DNA from: Sapria himalayana | Lineage: Eukaryota; Streptophyta; Magnoliopsida; Malpighiales; Rafflesiaceae | Length of the DNA stretch: 64,000 bases | Reading direction: 5' to 3' | Assembly: GCA_029783825.1 (NCBI GenBank) | Contig: JAREIK010002268.1 | Location: 418,352-482,351 of the forward strand | In this document: positions 23,259 to 35,845 of the stretch, piece by piece | How the letters are laid out: each line of letters starts with the position of its first letter | Position numbering within the stretch: the first letter of the stretch is position 1 | Made by a program: the position numbers and the translations under genes | The notes under the pieces: model-generated | The model's input: the letters and a program-made list of their open reading frames with translations, nothing else | Databases searched by the model: none | What the model was told of the DNA's origin: nothing

Positions 23259-24837
23259 ACCTATGGGCTAGCTGGCCTTTTGTTTTGAAGAATGAAAGCT
23301 TAGTTAGGATAACGAAGACAAAGCCTTCCAACATAAGTTATTAAAATATTATTCGAAATTACCATCAACAACAAAGCGTGGCTTCTTGCCCTAGGGCCCC
23401 TAGGGCTCTTTTAATTAATTGGCCTTGTACATAGTATCTCAACTTATATAAGAGAAAATTTGATCAAAAACATATCTACAAAGCCTTTGTATATATGTTA
23501 TCATTAAAGGTGAATACTATTTTAAGAAGAATACTAAAATAGTCATACAATGCAAACTTTCTACCTAAGGACCATATCCATCACATCATACCACCAACCT
23601 CCAATCTATATTATGAAATAACTATTTATATTTAGAATGAATTTATTATTGTGATTACAATTATTGGGCTATTTTAGGTTGATTGTCATTTAATAAAAGT
23701 TGGTGAGAGAAGTTATGATGAAAAATACTATGAGAAATCAAGATCTTTTAACAATGTCATTATTATGCAAAATCAAGACCCTTTTTATATTGTCGAAAGC
23801 CATGGAAAATCAAAACTCTTATCAATGTGTACAATTAGTCAAGTTAATCTTCTTCACGATACACCAACGGAATTATCATAATTATTTCAACAACATAAAT
23901 AACTAAAGTAAAAATCAATGAGATTATTAAAGTTGCATTATCTAGTAAATAACCCTTCAAATGACATGATAGATCTCACTCAAAATGCAAACATAATTAA
24001 TGGTCATCAAAACTGATATGATTGTGTTTTAACTCCTTGTTGATTTTTATCTAGTGAAAGCCTTCTACTAGATAAAACATTCAATAAATAATGGGTGTAA
24101 CAAAGTTCAATTGGATAACTTTTAAACAAGATCCAAAGCTGCATTAATGGTAATTCATATATTGTGGTTATTTAAAGCATCTACTCCTTGAATTGGAGAA
24201 TGAAAAATGTCAGCACCAGACGATGATACCCATGTGGTGTCTATTTATATTGGGTAATTAGGTAACATAGAATCAACTATGGATAGCATCAGGCATGATG
24301 ACAAACCCTACGGGTTTGGGCTCATACTTTCAAGTAAGTAGACATCAAATACACAAGTTCTAGTTGTAAAATAGCATTAGCTAATAAACAAAACCAATCA
24401 ATAGAAATGATAATAAATTGGTAGAAGAATATGGAAAACTATATAAATACATATAATAACTATTTAAAATATAAAAGGAAAAATTATTAGAATGTAGAGA
24501 GATGTTTTATCACTAATTTTTTTTAGGTAATTTTACTGAAATAGGATGAATGTTTTTATTAAAATGCAACTTTCGATTAGAACCAAGCTTTTTGATTGGG
24601 GTGAAATGACAAATTTGATCATTTTAATTATTAAGTATCTTTGTTTAATTTTTTTTTTTGCTTAAATTTGTTAAAGGTGTGATCCGTTATTTTATAAGGT
24701 ATGAATATTAAAATGAGATATTTGATTTTCTTTGAGAAATGCATAATTAGTTTTTCTAAAGTATATTAGAAATCCATGAATTAATGAAAAATAAAATAAA
24801 TTCTATTTTGGTGCACTATTTAAAGCTAAATTAAAGC

Positions 24838-24840
<3 letters not shown>
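21141..24840. other. Long AT-rich, gene-free stretch in element D
   Basis: This contains simple repeats (CA at 21938-21961; CA then TA at 23211-23258). Short open frames occur (22983-23288, 23700-23906) but match no family I recognise. Patches of lower AT content at about 22450-22600 and 23330-23430 could be further captured DNA. No identity can be supported. Confidence 0.4.
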
Positions 24841-24899
<59 letters not shown>

Positions 24900-25154
24900 T
24901 CTATAAATAAATATATATAAACAAGTATATATATACACACACATACATATAAACTTGTACATATAGATTTCTATATATATGTCATCAAAATTGTTTTTTT
25001 ATATAGTTTATGTAGGCCTATATATTTATATATTATATAACATATATATATACAAATGTATATATATAACATATGTTGATATATATATATAGTATATAAT
25101 TAACATATATATACATATACATATAACTTAGGTTATATATATATATGTAACATA

Positions 25155-25218
<64 letters not shown>

Positions 25219-25320
25219 GTGTATATATATATATATATTAATGAATATATCCATATGTATATAAATAATGCTTATATATAACATATGTTTATAAATATTT
25301 ATTTATATATATAATCATAT
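24841..25320. repeat. (AT)n microsatellite cluster
   Basis: Long (AT)n runs lie at 24841-24896 and about 25158-25215, separated by degenerate TATATA/CATA words. The minus frame at 25033-25284 is a Tyr-Ile reading of the repeat. Confidence 0.92.
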
Positions 25321-26310
25321 GCATTAGATTTATCATTTTCAAAGACCATAACAAGAATTTTTAATATGTTCACTTTTTTAAAGCTTCATTGAGACTTACA
25401 ATCACTTAAGGTTTACCATCATCTTCTTATCTTACTTCAATGTTTAAAGTGATTCAATTTTTTTGGCTTGTTCTTTAAACTTAGCCACTTGAATCCTAAA
25501 TATCCATAGTTTATAAGAGTTTAAAACATGTTTGTTTTTTATGGTGATATGTTTGGTATGTTTTAGACCATTATTTGAGCTTAGAAGAGGTTGAAAGTAA
25601 AATCAAAACTACAAAGCATTAAAATCATTATAAAAATGAAGTTTTAAGTACTTGCATAAATTCATTAAATATCACAAACCTAGTTTATACAATAAGCCGA
25701 AGGGATTACTCATTGAATAAATCTTGTCCCATGAAATTCAAAAGGACTTATGAACTTTTAGAGTTTGCATCTATGTGAATATAACTTTCAGTTATTGGAG
25801 TTGATATAAATTGCCTAGACAAAAGGCTATGACAGTTATTGGAGTTGAGAAATTTTTAATTTATACCAAATACTAAAAGCAATCCAATTACCTAATCCTC
25901 ACTCTATTTTTTGAGCTTTTAGATTTTTTCTTTTAGTCAATTAATTATCAATAAGAATTATAATAGTATTATAAAATAAAAGAAAAAACTAGTATTGCTA
26001 TTTTTTTTCATTTTTTGGATTTGAGTTTCTGTTCATGAATAATGTTTTTGTGTTTTTGTGTTTTTGTTCATAAGTTTTCTTCTTCTTTTCTTTCTTGTAT
26101 GCTTCTTTTTGTTTTCATAATGATTTGTTTGTGTAAAAATATATTCTTCTTTTTATAAGTCCTCATTTGTGCTTCTATTCATTTTTGACTTCTAATATTC
26201 TTCTTTAATATGTCTTTGTACTTTTGTAATAATATCATTAGTATTTTATTTTTCTCTATAACTCATTTTTGAAAACATTTCTATAATTACTCCTTTTGTT
26301 TTAATTATAT
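25321..26310. other. Unassigned AT-rich DNA
   Basis: No gene or recognised repeat. There are T-rich tracts, for example several CTTCTTTT words at 26080-26170. Confidence 0.4.
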
Positions 26311-26618
26311 CCAGGCATCCCAAACACATACACACACACTCTCATGTGTATATATGTGTGTGTGTGTGTGTTTGAGTGTGTGAGTGTGTGTGTGTGCATT
26401 AATATTTAGTTACATATATAGTATACAAACAAACATACATATGTATGTATATATTTATATATAAAAATATATTCACATATATCTCACACACACAAACACA
26501 CACACACACACATACATACATACATATATATATATATATGAAACATACACATATGTAAGTATGTATTTATTTATGTATTTATACAAACATACACATATAC
26601 ACAACCATATATATACAT

Positions 26619-26685
<67 letters not shown>

Positions 26686-26691
26686 ATACTT

Positions 26692-26730
<39 letters not shown>

Positions 26731-26740
26731 AGATATATAT
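26311..26740. repeat. Mixed (CA)n/(GT)n/(TA)n microsatellite cluster
   Basis: Alternating purine-pyrimidine tracts include ACACACAC at 26327-26338 and 26695-26716, GTGTGTGT at about 26356-26396, and (TA)n at 26627-26671. Such tracts favour Z-DNA or cruciform formation. The open frames here are repeat translations. Confidence 0.92.
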
Positions 26741-27227
26741 GCTTAACAAATATCTTTCTCTTAGATTTTCCTTTAAATGATCTTTAAGTCAATACAAGCT
26801 GGCTTTAATCTTCTATATGAATAATTTCATATTTACCCAAAAAATATTCAAATAAAGTTAATATTTTAAATAAAATAAATAGTACTAAAGTATGATTTTA
26901 TTAATATATATATATATTTTTAAAAATACATAAAATTAAATAGTAAAAGAACAAAAATTACACAGAATTATTTGAAATCAATAAACCCTAAAAATTTAAA
27001 TAGTAAAAAAACAAAGATTACACAGAAATTTTTTGTTTCATTAATGGTATAGTGTTAAAATAATGTAGGTGAAATGAAAATAAAAGCTAAAATAAGCAAA
27101 ATTGGGAGAAAATAAAAAAAATTAATACTAATATTCTATAAAAACGAAAACTACTAGTTGTAATCGAATTGAGAGCGAATGAGATATGTATATAGCATTC
27201 GAAGGAGAAGAACAATGAAATTATTAC

Positions 27228-27287
27228 CTGGTAACAAAGATGAGATAGATTTCTAGGTTGCTCCCATGTGTTTCGGCTCTCCTTCAT
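27228..27287 (-). pseudogene. Possible 5' exon of a CACTA gene in element D
   Basis: An ATG at 27287 starts 20 codons (MKESRNTWEQ then PRNLSHLCYQ). They end in TTACCAG followed by GTAATAAT, a plausible splice donor. The same region, including the donor-like TTACCAT followed by GTAAGATT, is conserved in element C at about 60445-60530, although the ATG is not. The position is between the 5' subterminal repeats and the place where TNP2 should begin. This suggests a leader exon of the transposase transcript. It is inferred only from two-copy conservation. Confidence 0.4.
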
Positions 27288-28340
27288 TGTTAGAGAGAGA
27301 AATTTTTTTTAGCATTTTTTATATGAAACCTTATATATATACTATACTGTTATAAAATAAAAACAAAAAAATAACACTAAAATAAATTTATAAAAAATAA
27401 ATAATTTAAATAAAATAATAGAAATAAATTTTTATATAACCATAAATGATATAATTTAATAAATAAATAAAATAATATTATATAATAATAAAGTATTCAC
27501 ACACACGCACACACACATATATATATTATATGGTTATAAATTTATAAGAATTGAGTTCATTTTTTATTAATATAATATGAAATAATTATAAAAGCATATA
27601 ATTTGAATCTTATAATCATTATAAATTTTAATGTTTGAAGTATTTATTTAATAACCACACTGAAATATTAATTTTTAAAATCATCAAATTTTTTTTGATA
27701 TAATTAAAACATCAATATATTAATCTTAAAATGGCAATTTTTTTTCTTTGAAAATTTAAGAAAATTTAATTTTTTTTATATACCAAAAATTTCTAATCTT
27801 TTAGTCATTATTTTTTAAAAAATTCCTATAATCATAACAAAATTATTTTATACTTTTATTTTTATTAATATTTACTTGTTTATTCATTTATTCATATATT
27901 TTTATAATTTTTTTAATCAAACAATTGTTTATTTTAGTTTTTTATTAGTTGTAATTTTTATTTATTTTTATTTATTAATTAAAATATTTTATAAATATTA
28001 TAATTATATAATAAATTATATAATGTTTTGTAATACAAATAATAAAATATCATAAATAAATATTTCAGATAAAATTAAGTATAATATTTTAATTAAATTA
28101 TAATCAAAAAATAGTTATTTTAGTCATATTTAATATAAATTTTTATTCATATTTATATATTTATTAATTTTTTTTATAATATCATATTTTAATTATTATA
28201 TGAGAAGATCATGTCATTCAAGGATTACTCATCTATAGACCATGACATACCTTTAATATAGAAAAGTATATAAAATATTAAAATAAATAATGCTTAAAAA
28301 TATATCATTAAAGATTAGCTATGTATATTATAACTAAGCG
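27288..28340 (-). mobile_element. AT-rich 5' region of element D, homologous to element C
   Basis: About 26900-28340 aligns along its length with about 60150-61905 in the same orientation. Shared words include CATTCGAAGGAGAAG against ATTCTGAAGGAGAAG, and CAAGGATTACTCATCTATAGA against CAAGGATCGCTGATCCATAG. It has no coding function and likely holds the element promoter. Confidence 0.75.
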
Positions 28341-29077
28341 AAATAGCTAGGGAAAATTCCCTAGCTAAATGCATATATTTTGGTAAAATAAATATATAAA
28401 GAATTATTGATTCTAATTGTATAAAAACTAATAAAAAAATAAATTTAGATAATTATTTAGTGTTGGATTTAAATTTGATAGGAAAATTCTGTCGCTAAAT
28501 CTGTTGCTAATAATTAGCTAGAAAAATTCCGTAGCTAAATTTGTTGCTAAATCAAGAATTTAATAAGCGAGGGAAAATCTGTCGCTAAATCGAGTATTTA
28601 ATTAGTAAGGGAAATTTGTCACTAAATTGTGGATTCAATTAGCAAGGAAAAATCTGTCACTAAATCAAGGATTTAATTAGCAAGGGAAAATCTATCGCTA
28701 AATATGTCACTAAATCCATCGCTAAATCGAGGATTTAATTAGCAAGGAAAAATCCGTCGCTAAATCGAGGATTTAATTAATAAAGGAAAATTCATCACTA
28801 AATCCATCGCTATATCGAGGATTTAATTAGCAAGGGAAAATCTATCGCTAAATTCCCTACTTTTCTCGAGCAGAATTTACGAAAATCTTCCGTTACTAAA
28901 TCCCATCCTTTTCTTGAGCAGAATTTACGAAAAATTTTCCGTCGCTAATCCGGTGCTATTTTTTTTTCAAAGAAAAATCATAAATCTCTTTTTATTCCCT
29001 AGCTAATCTGTCGGAATTTAGCTAGGGATTGATCCCTATCTAAATTTCCCTAACTAAAATGATTTTTTTGTGTAGTG
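28341..29077 (-). repeat. 5' subterminal repeats and terminus of element D
   Basis: These start with a perfect palindrome at 28344-28367, identical to the one at 14004-14027 in element E. About ten imperfect units follow, of the form GGATTTAATTAGCAAGGG, AAAATCCGTC, GCTAAATCGA. The region ends with GATTTTTTTGTGTAGTG at 29061-29077, the inverted CACTA terminus. Confidence 0.9.
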
Positions 29078-30999
29078 AATAGTGCATAAAGTATAATCTA
29101 TCCATGCATTAACGTTGCTTTTTCTTCCTCAGTATCTCCGATCATCATCTTTATGCTATGACAAAGTTATCTGAGTAGTAGTGCGTCATGTTTAGTAAAA
29201 AATCCTTCACTTATACAAACTTCGTATTGGAGACAATGAGGTACCATATCTGTATGAAATTTAAACCAGCGAATACAATCAAAAAAATTCAAATAAAAAA
29301 AGTTATGTTTTGATAAATATATAATTCTGTCGCTAAATCTGTTGCTAATAATTAGCTAGAAAAATTCCGTAGCTAAATTTGTTGCTAAATCAAGAATTTA
29401 ATAAGCGAGGGAAAATCCGTCGCTAAATCGAGTATTTAATTAGTAAGGGAAATTTGTCACTAAATTGTGGATTCAATTAGCAAGGAAAAATCTGTCGCTA
29501 AATCAAGGATTTAATTAGTAAGGGAAAATCTATCGCTAAATATGTCACTAAATCCATCGCTAAATCGAGGATTTAATTAGCAAGGAAAAATCCGTCGCTA
29601 AATCGAGGATTTAATTAATAAAGGAAAATTCATCACTAAATCCATCGCTATATCGAGGATTTAATTAGCAAGGGAAAATCTGTCGCTAAATTCCCTACTT
29701 TTCTCGAGCAGAATTTACGAAAATCTTCCGTTACTAAATCCCATCCTTTTCTTGAACAGAATTTACGAAAAATTTTCCGTCGCTAATCCGGTGCTATTTT
29801 TTTTTCAAAGAAAAATCATAAATCTCTTTTTATTCCCTAGCTAATCTGTCGGAATTTAGCTAGGGATTGATCCCTATCTAAATTTCCCTAACTAAAATGA
29901 TTTTTTTGTGTAGTGAATAGTGCATAAAGTATAATCTATCCATGCATTGACGTTGCTTTTTCTTCCTCAGTATCTCCGATCATCATCTTTATGCTATGAC
30001 AAAGTTATCTGAGTAGTAGTGCGTCATGTTTAGTAAAAAATCCTTCACTTATACAAACTTCGTATTGGAGACAATGAGGTACCATATCTGTATGAAATTT
30101 AAACCAGCGAATACAATCAAAAAAATTCAAATAAAAAAAGTTATGTTTTGATAAATATATAATTCTGTCGCTAAATCTGTTGCTAATAATTAGCTAGAAA
30201 AATTCTGTAGCTAAATTTGTTGGTAAATCAAGAATTTAATAAGCGAGGGAAAATCCGTCGCTAAATCGAGTATTTAATTAGTAAGGGAAATTTGTCACTA
30301 AATTGTGGATTCAATTAGCAAGGAAAAATCTGTCGCTAAATCAAGGATTTAATTAGCAAGGGAAAATCTATCGCTAAATATGTCACTAAATCCATCGCTA
30401 AATCGAGGATTTAATTAGCAAGGAAAAATCCGTCGCTAAATCGAGGATTTAATTAATAAAGGAAAATTCATCACTAAATCCATCGCTATATCGAGGATTT
30501 AATTAGCAAGGGAAAATCTGTCGCTAAATTCCCTACTTTTCTCGAGCAGAATTTACGAAAATCTTCCGTTACTAAATCCCATCCTTTTCTTGAACAGAAT
30601 TTACGAAAAATTTTCCGTCGCTAATCCGGTGCTATTTTTTTTTCAAAGAAAAATCATAAATCTCTTTTTATTCCCTAGCTAATCTGTCGGAATTTAGCTA
30701 GGGATTGATCCCTATCTAAATTTCCCTAACTAAAATGATTTTTTTGTGTAGTGAATAGTGCATAAAGTATAATCTATCCATGCATTGACGTTGCTTTTTC
30801 TTCCTCAGTATCTCTGATCATCATCTTTATGCTATGACAAAGTTATCTGAGTAGTAGTGCGTCATGTTTAGTAAAAAATCCTTCACTTATACAAACTTCG
30901 TATTGGAGACAATGAGGTACCATATCTGTATGAAATTTAAACCAGCGAATACAATCAAAAAAATTCAAATAAAAAAAGTTATGTTTTGATAAATATATA
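28486..30999 (+). repeat. Three tandem 838-bp units spanning the D/E junction
   Basis: Units begin at 28486, 29324 and 30162, and the third ends at 30999. The period is exactly 838 bp in each case. By eye I count about six substitutions between units 1 and 2 and about four between units 2 and 3, so identity is over 99 percent. Units 2 and 3 share variants absent from unit 1 (for example CTTGAACAG and GCATTGACG). Each unit holds the last 592 bp of D's 5' end plus 246 bp of the interrupted E module, so D's terminus appears at 29077, 29915 and 30753. This is a recent duplication later than the D insertion. Confidence 0.97.
29081..29322 (+). repeat. Composite module copy 4, right half resumed after element D
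   Basis: Starts AGTGCATAAAGTATAATC directly beyond D's terminus and its AAT. It completes the module whose left half stops at 16371. Near-identical copies lie at 29919-30160 and 30757-30998 because of the 838-bp triplication. Confidence 0.88.
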
Positions 31000-31165
31000 A
31001 TTTTGCAGTATATATGTACATATATACTACAGTGTATATGTACATATATTACTATAGTAATATATGCACATATACACTGAGTACATATATACTCAGTTTA
31101 TATGTACATATAATACTGTAGTATTATATGTACAAATACTGCAGTAATATATGTGTGTATATCTA
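31000..31165 (+). repeat. Palindromic minisatellite block
   Basis: GTATATATGTACATATATAC-type units follow the third module copy, restoring the module order (core, minisatellite, GC island). Confidence 0.85.
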
Positions 31166-31181
31166 TAAGTATATGCAGCAT

Positions 31182-31385
31182 TTGATGATGATATTGCTGC
31201 TCCCGTCGTTGCTACTACTACTACTGTTGCTGCTGCTGCCACTGCTGCTACTACTATGCCTGCTGCTACTGTTGCCACTGCCACTACTATTGCTACGACC
31301 ACTACTATTTCTACTACTGCCGTTGCTGCTACCGCTACTACTGTTGGTGCTACTCTAGCTGCTACCGTTGCCGCTGCTGCTGATA
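31182..31385 (+). repeat. GC-rich trinucleotide island 3
   Basis: Degenerate GCT/ACT/GCC triplets (about 68 of them) follow the minisatellite. The poly-Leu, poly-Ala and poly-Val frames on the two strands are repeat translations. Confidence 0.86.
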
Positions 31386-31891
31386 AAAAAAGTGGTGTAG
31401 GCGATGATGCTCGACTGATGAACTTCACTTCCAACCACTCGTTTTGAGATTGAATGAGTTTTTGATGAGGTGGAGAGCTGCTTCTCCCCAAATAGGACCT
31501 GATATTCCGCTTGGCACTCGCAGCTTGTAAAAATTAGGTAATGATACATTTTTCCTTCCGATTGAATTCAACTTTGTGATGTAATAAAATTAAACGACAC
31601 TACACGAGCATCATCATCATCATCCTAAGACCTAGTACAATTATAAAAATCATTGTAGAACTTACGGCAATAAAACTTATTTTTTCATACATACCCTTTG
31701 TACCATGTGATAATTGCATATCTACACAATTACTAAGAGATTTAAGACCAACCACTATCTGCCTAGCTGTCCTGGATAAGAAATATCTTCATGCCACAGC
31801 TTTGGAAAACGTCTAATATCCATGACTTTTATGACCTACAGTGGTAAGCAATGCATGATGATGACTAGACCAGCCCGAGCAATTATATATT

Positions 31892-31895
<4 letters not shown>
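31386..31895. other. Low-copy-looking stretch beyond island 3
   Basis: Base composition is more balanced here. The minus strand around 31490-31400 reads SQNEWLEVKFISRASS in one frame. I recognise no family. It may be another captured exon but cannot be supported. Confidence 0.3.

Positions 31896-31925
<30 letters not shown>
31896..31925 (+). repeat. (GT)15 microsatellite
   Basis: An uninterrupted GT run of about 30 bases. A short minisatellite remnant (GTATATACTCAATATATATG-like) lies just downstream at about 31995-32075. Confidence 0.95.
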
Positions 31926-31929
<4 letters not shown>

Positions 31930-32075
31930 GGCATGTCTGTATGACAATATATACATGACTGCAAAAAAATAGATGCACCCACTTATGTACATACTTGGTA
32001 TGTACCTATGTATATACTCAATATATATGTATGTATATACCAAATATATTTATACTTATATACTCGGTTTATGTA

Positions 32076-33217
32076 AATATGCATTGGATGTCATGCACCA
32101 CATGACTCTGAAAAGAAAGATTAGCACACCACAAAAGATAGCACATGAGGTCCAATATTGCACTGCCAGAACATCCAACTCTACATGGCAAGTAGAAACC
32201 TAGTATCATTAACAAATTTCATAGGCTTTAGACTTTAAGAAAACTAATTGTCAAATAGAAAATAAAAAAAGTTTTCCGGTGAAAATCAAAACCGTACATG
32301 CCCAGACAAACAGTATTTTTATATTCCAAAACAAACAAAAACATGTGCAAAAACAAAATAATATAATCTCCAATTACCTTGATCTAATTCAATCACAACA
32401 TGCTTTCTATCTTATAAATCTAACATGCTCTCGAAGATAAAGTTTCATCATTTTTTCTTCTTCTGCGTGCCCTTGTACTTGGTCTCTTTTACAGGTTTGG
32501 TTTCATTAGGAATGAGGTACCTAGATGCATATATTTATATTATTGAACAAGATATCAAAGTGGGGGAAATAAAAGTGATAATGTCGCCATCACTACCATC
32601 ATTTCAGCCAACATGTTGGAGACCGCCCCAAGACACCTGATGTTATTTTTTAAAGAACAAAAGTAAAAGTATTTGTAGCATGCCATCAATATAAGCACTG
32701 CACTACCTAGACTAGATACAAGTGAAATAAATATTACAAAAATTAAAATAGTGCAATAAATATAATGAATATTATATATATTCATTAACTCAAACTTCAA
32801 AGAAAAAATAAATTAAGATACTCCAGATAGTTCTCATGAAAATCTTTGCCAACAATTATGATGAGAATGGTTATTGCCTAGCCCAGCACGTGCCCAACCC
32901 AAAATAGCCTAGGTCTGAACCATCAGAGCCAGGAATGCCCTTGTTAGGGTCTAGCCATGGCACCTGATCCACCTCACAAGGGCCCAGGCCCTAGACCCTG
33001 GACTCTTGTGGGCCATGTCCCCTGGATAGTGTGTGCAGGTGGCAAGTGCTGAGCATGGTGGCAGTAGTATATCAATATATTACACATGACATAGATGTGT
33101 TAATTGCTATGTGTTTCTATATATAAACATAATATAATTATCATGTATTACAATATACAAAATACATACATAATGTATATATAATGTACATAGAATGTGT
33201 ATATACACTCATATTGA

Positions 33218-33252
<35 letters not shown>

Positions 33253-34500
33253 TTGTATATAGATAGAAATTATTGTGTAGATACATGTCTACATAATGTA
33301 AATACAAAATATATACATACATATCTAGTATATAGAAAATTTAAAATTATGAATTAAAAAAATTAAATAACATTAAAAAAATTCTTTAATTTATAATTAT
33401 AATTAATACTTATAAAATAAAATATGGTAACATAATCTTTCAAAATAAAACAAAAACATAAAAAATATTACAAATCATTAAGTCATAAAGTGATAAAAAT
33501 TATAAGATCATTTTCAATCTAACTGTTATGATCTGTACAACTTTTTATTTTAGCATATACATTATCATATGTATTTTGTTGTAATGTAAGAATTTGATCT
33601 TGAAGATTCATCTATGTATTATCTTAATCTTTCTATCACAACAAATTTTCAATAATATTGATTGCAATTTGATTTTCCTATCTAAAATAATATTCACAAT
33701 TATAAATACAATAGACTTTAATATACACTAAAAATATTAATGATCTGCAAATCACGAGATATTTTAGATATCATGAAAAAAAGTTTATATAATTTTTACA
33801 AACTCATTGCATCTAGATTCTTCATATACTCTAAAAAAAGTAGAACAATAATTGATGTCTAAGTAGATTAACAAGTTATAAAGACTCATATTCGATAGAC
33901 CAACCTATCTCTTACCTCTAACTTATTTGAATTAAAAAGTTATCATCTTTAGATACTTCATAATCATAATTTCATTAAAACAAAAATACTTATTTTCTTA
34001 GTATTAAAATACATTTTTAATTAATCATAAATTTTACTTTTTTTATTCTTATAGCTGATTAATCCCTAATCTAAATGAAGATATTTTTATAGTTATACTT
34101 ATAGTAAGATACAATTATTTAATATTTATATGTTATTATACATATAGTATATATAGTATAAATAGTTATATATAGTTAAACATATAGTTATATGTAGACA
34201 TATTCATACAAGTAGTTATATGTAGGTGTACATAAATATATACAAAGTTATAATCAAATATATTGATTTACATATATGTATACATATATGTATACATAAT
34301 TAGAAATATAATTATATTTAATTATATAGAATTTTATAAAGTTATATAAATATTTATATATTAAGTATACACATATAGTTTAGCAGCAGATATAACAGAT
34401 GAATAGTTTTAGATTACTACTAACCTTGCAAAATTTTGATTTAATCCAGACCATGCTAAATTCTACTTCACTAAAAACTCTATGCCATGATTTTGCAAAC
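32076..34500. other. Mostly AT-rich DNA of element E without recognised genes
   Basis: Short open frames at 32425-32640 (plus) and 32555-32800 (minus) match no family I know. A GC-richer patch at about 32870-33065 (AGCCCAGCACGTGCCCAACC, GGGCCCAGGCCCTAGACCC) differs in composition from its surroundings and may be a fragment of an unidentified dispersed repeat. A (TA)n(CA)n tract lies at 33219-33252. Confidence 0.4.
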
Positions 34501-34509
34501 CTTAATGTC

Positions 34510-35065
34510 ATAAATATATAATACTGTAATATATATGTACATATATACTACAATATATATGTCCATATATACTGATATATATGTAGATATACATATATAG
34601 TAGTATATATGTATACACTAGTATATATATATATGTATATGTACATATATATAGGTATATATGTACAAGTATTTATATATACATATATACTCAGTAAATG
34701 TACATATACACTATAGTGTATATGTCAAAGCTGTCCGATTATCGGCACGTAATGTCTAGTGAAAAATCTTATCACTTATACAAGCTTTATATGAGGAACA
34801 ATGTGGTATCATATCTGTAACAAATTTTAACCACTAAAGTCAAATTAAAATAAAAAAAATTTATGTTTTTTATAAATATATAATCTTATCGTATATATGT
34901 AAATATATACTAGCATTTCACTTATACATATATTACGGCAGTATATGTACATAAAAACTATAGTATTATATGTACATATATACAGAGTACAAATATACTC
35001 AGTATATACGTACATAAAATACTACAGTATTATACGTACGTATATACTGACTTTATTTGTATGTA
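34510..35065 (+). repeat. Minisatellite flanking truncated composite module copy 7 (34726-34890)
   Basis: Palindromic GTATATATGTACATATATAC-type units lie on both sides of a 5'-truncated module core (AAAGCTGTCCGATTATCGG, CGTAATGTCTAGTGAAAAAT). The core is closest in wording to copy 2 at 17072 (both have CACGTAAT.TCTAGTGAAAAATC), so these blocks of D and E share a more recent history. Confidence 0.82.
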
Positions 35066-35082
35066 TATACCAAATTTTTGTT

Positions 35083-35530
35083 GTTGCTGCTGCTTCCGCT
35101 ACCACAGTCGCTGCTAATGCCACTATTGCTGCCGAAGCTGCTTCTGCCATCGCTGCTGCTGCATGCCGCTGCTGCCGTCACTGCTGCTAGTGATGCATCT
35201 GCTGCCACCACCGCTACTACTGTCGCAACTGCCACTGGCCTCTGAAGCGGTTGATGCCGCTGCCCTCACTTGCCGGTGCTCCCACTACATGTCGAGCTAC
35301 CATTGCTGCCACAGCTGCCACCGTTAATGCCACTGTCGCCCCATCTGCCACTACTGCCTCTGTCGCTGTTGCCGCTGCCGCTGCTTTTGGTGCTTCCACT
35401 ACTACCATCACTATTGCCACTGCCGCTGCCACCCCTACTACCACCACCGCTGCCACCGCCGCCGCCGATGCCACCATTGCTAATTACTACCATTGATGTT
35501 GCTGCTACCACTACTACTGCTATTGATAAT
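35083..35530 (+). repeat. GC-rich trinucleotide island 4
   Basis: About 450 bases of GCT/GCC/ACT/ACC triplets, with five overlapping long open frames on both strands. The lack of any recognisable domain and the triplet bias in all frames argue for a degenerate repeat, not a gene. Confidence 0.86.
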
Positions 35531-35845
35531 AGATTTTTACATACCTATAATAGGCTAAAACTCTACCCAAAAAATTAGGGTACACATAAACATATTCACA
35601 AATATATAAAAATAGTTATTATGGACATGACCAAACACAAATTAAAGATGATTGTCATTCAGCTTCAACAAAAATATAATTAAATAATTTAAATTTTGTA
35701 TATTAAATTGTATAAAAATAGTAACTATAAATGAAAATTTTTAATTAAAAAAAATTCATTTAATAACTTATTCTAATATAATATTTCAAATAACAAAAAT
35801 AAAAAAATATCAAAATTATACTACAACTTATTAATCAATGTATCT

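Larger units (their letters stand above)
16372..29077 (-). mobile_element. CACTA element D, nested in element E
   Basis: The left terminus reads (A)ACTACAAGAAAAATCCC from 16372. The right terminus, on the minus strand from 29077, reads CACTACACAAAAAAATC. The flanking trinucleotides are AAC and AAT, a 3-bp target-site duplication with one transition, and 3 bp is the CACTA norm. Joining the flanks restores an uninterrupted module of the same length as the copy at 35846. Subterminal palindromes lie at both ends. The 5' region is homologous to element C but no TNP2 is seen, so it looks non-autonomous. It carries a PP5 gene fragment, a copia relic and two module copies. Duplicate 5' termini at 29915 and 30753 come from the 838-bp triplication. 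Confidence 0.82.

Noticed and set aside
28486..30999. The 838-bp triplication as a simple assembly duplication
   Set aside because: Units carry distinct substitutions with a stepwise pattern, which favours real copies. Long reads would still be decisive.
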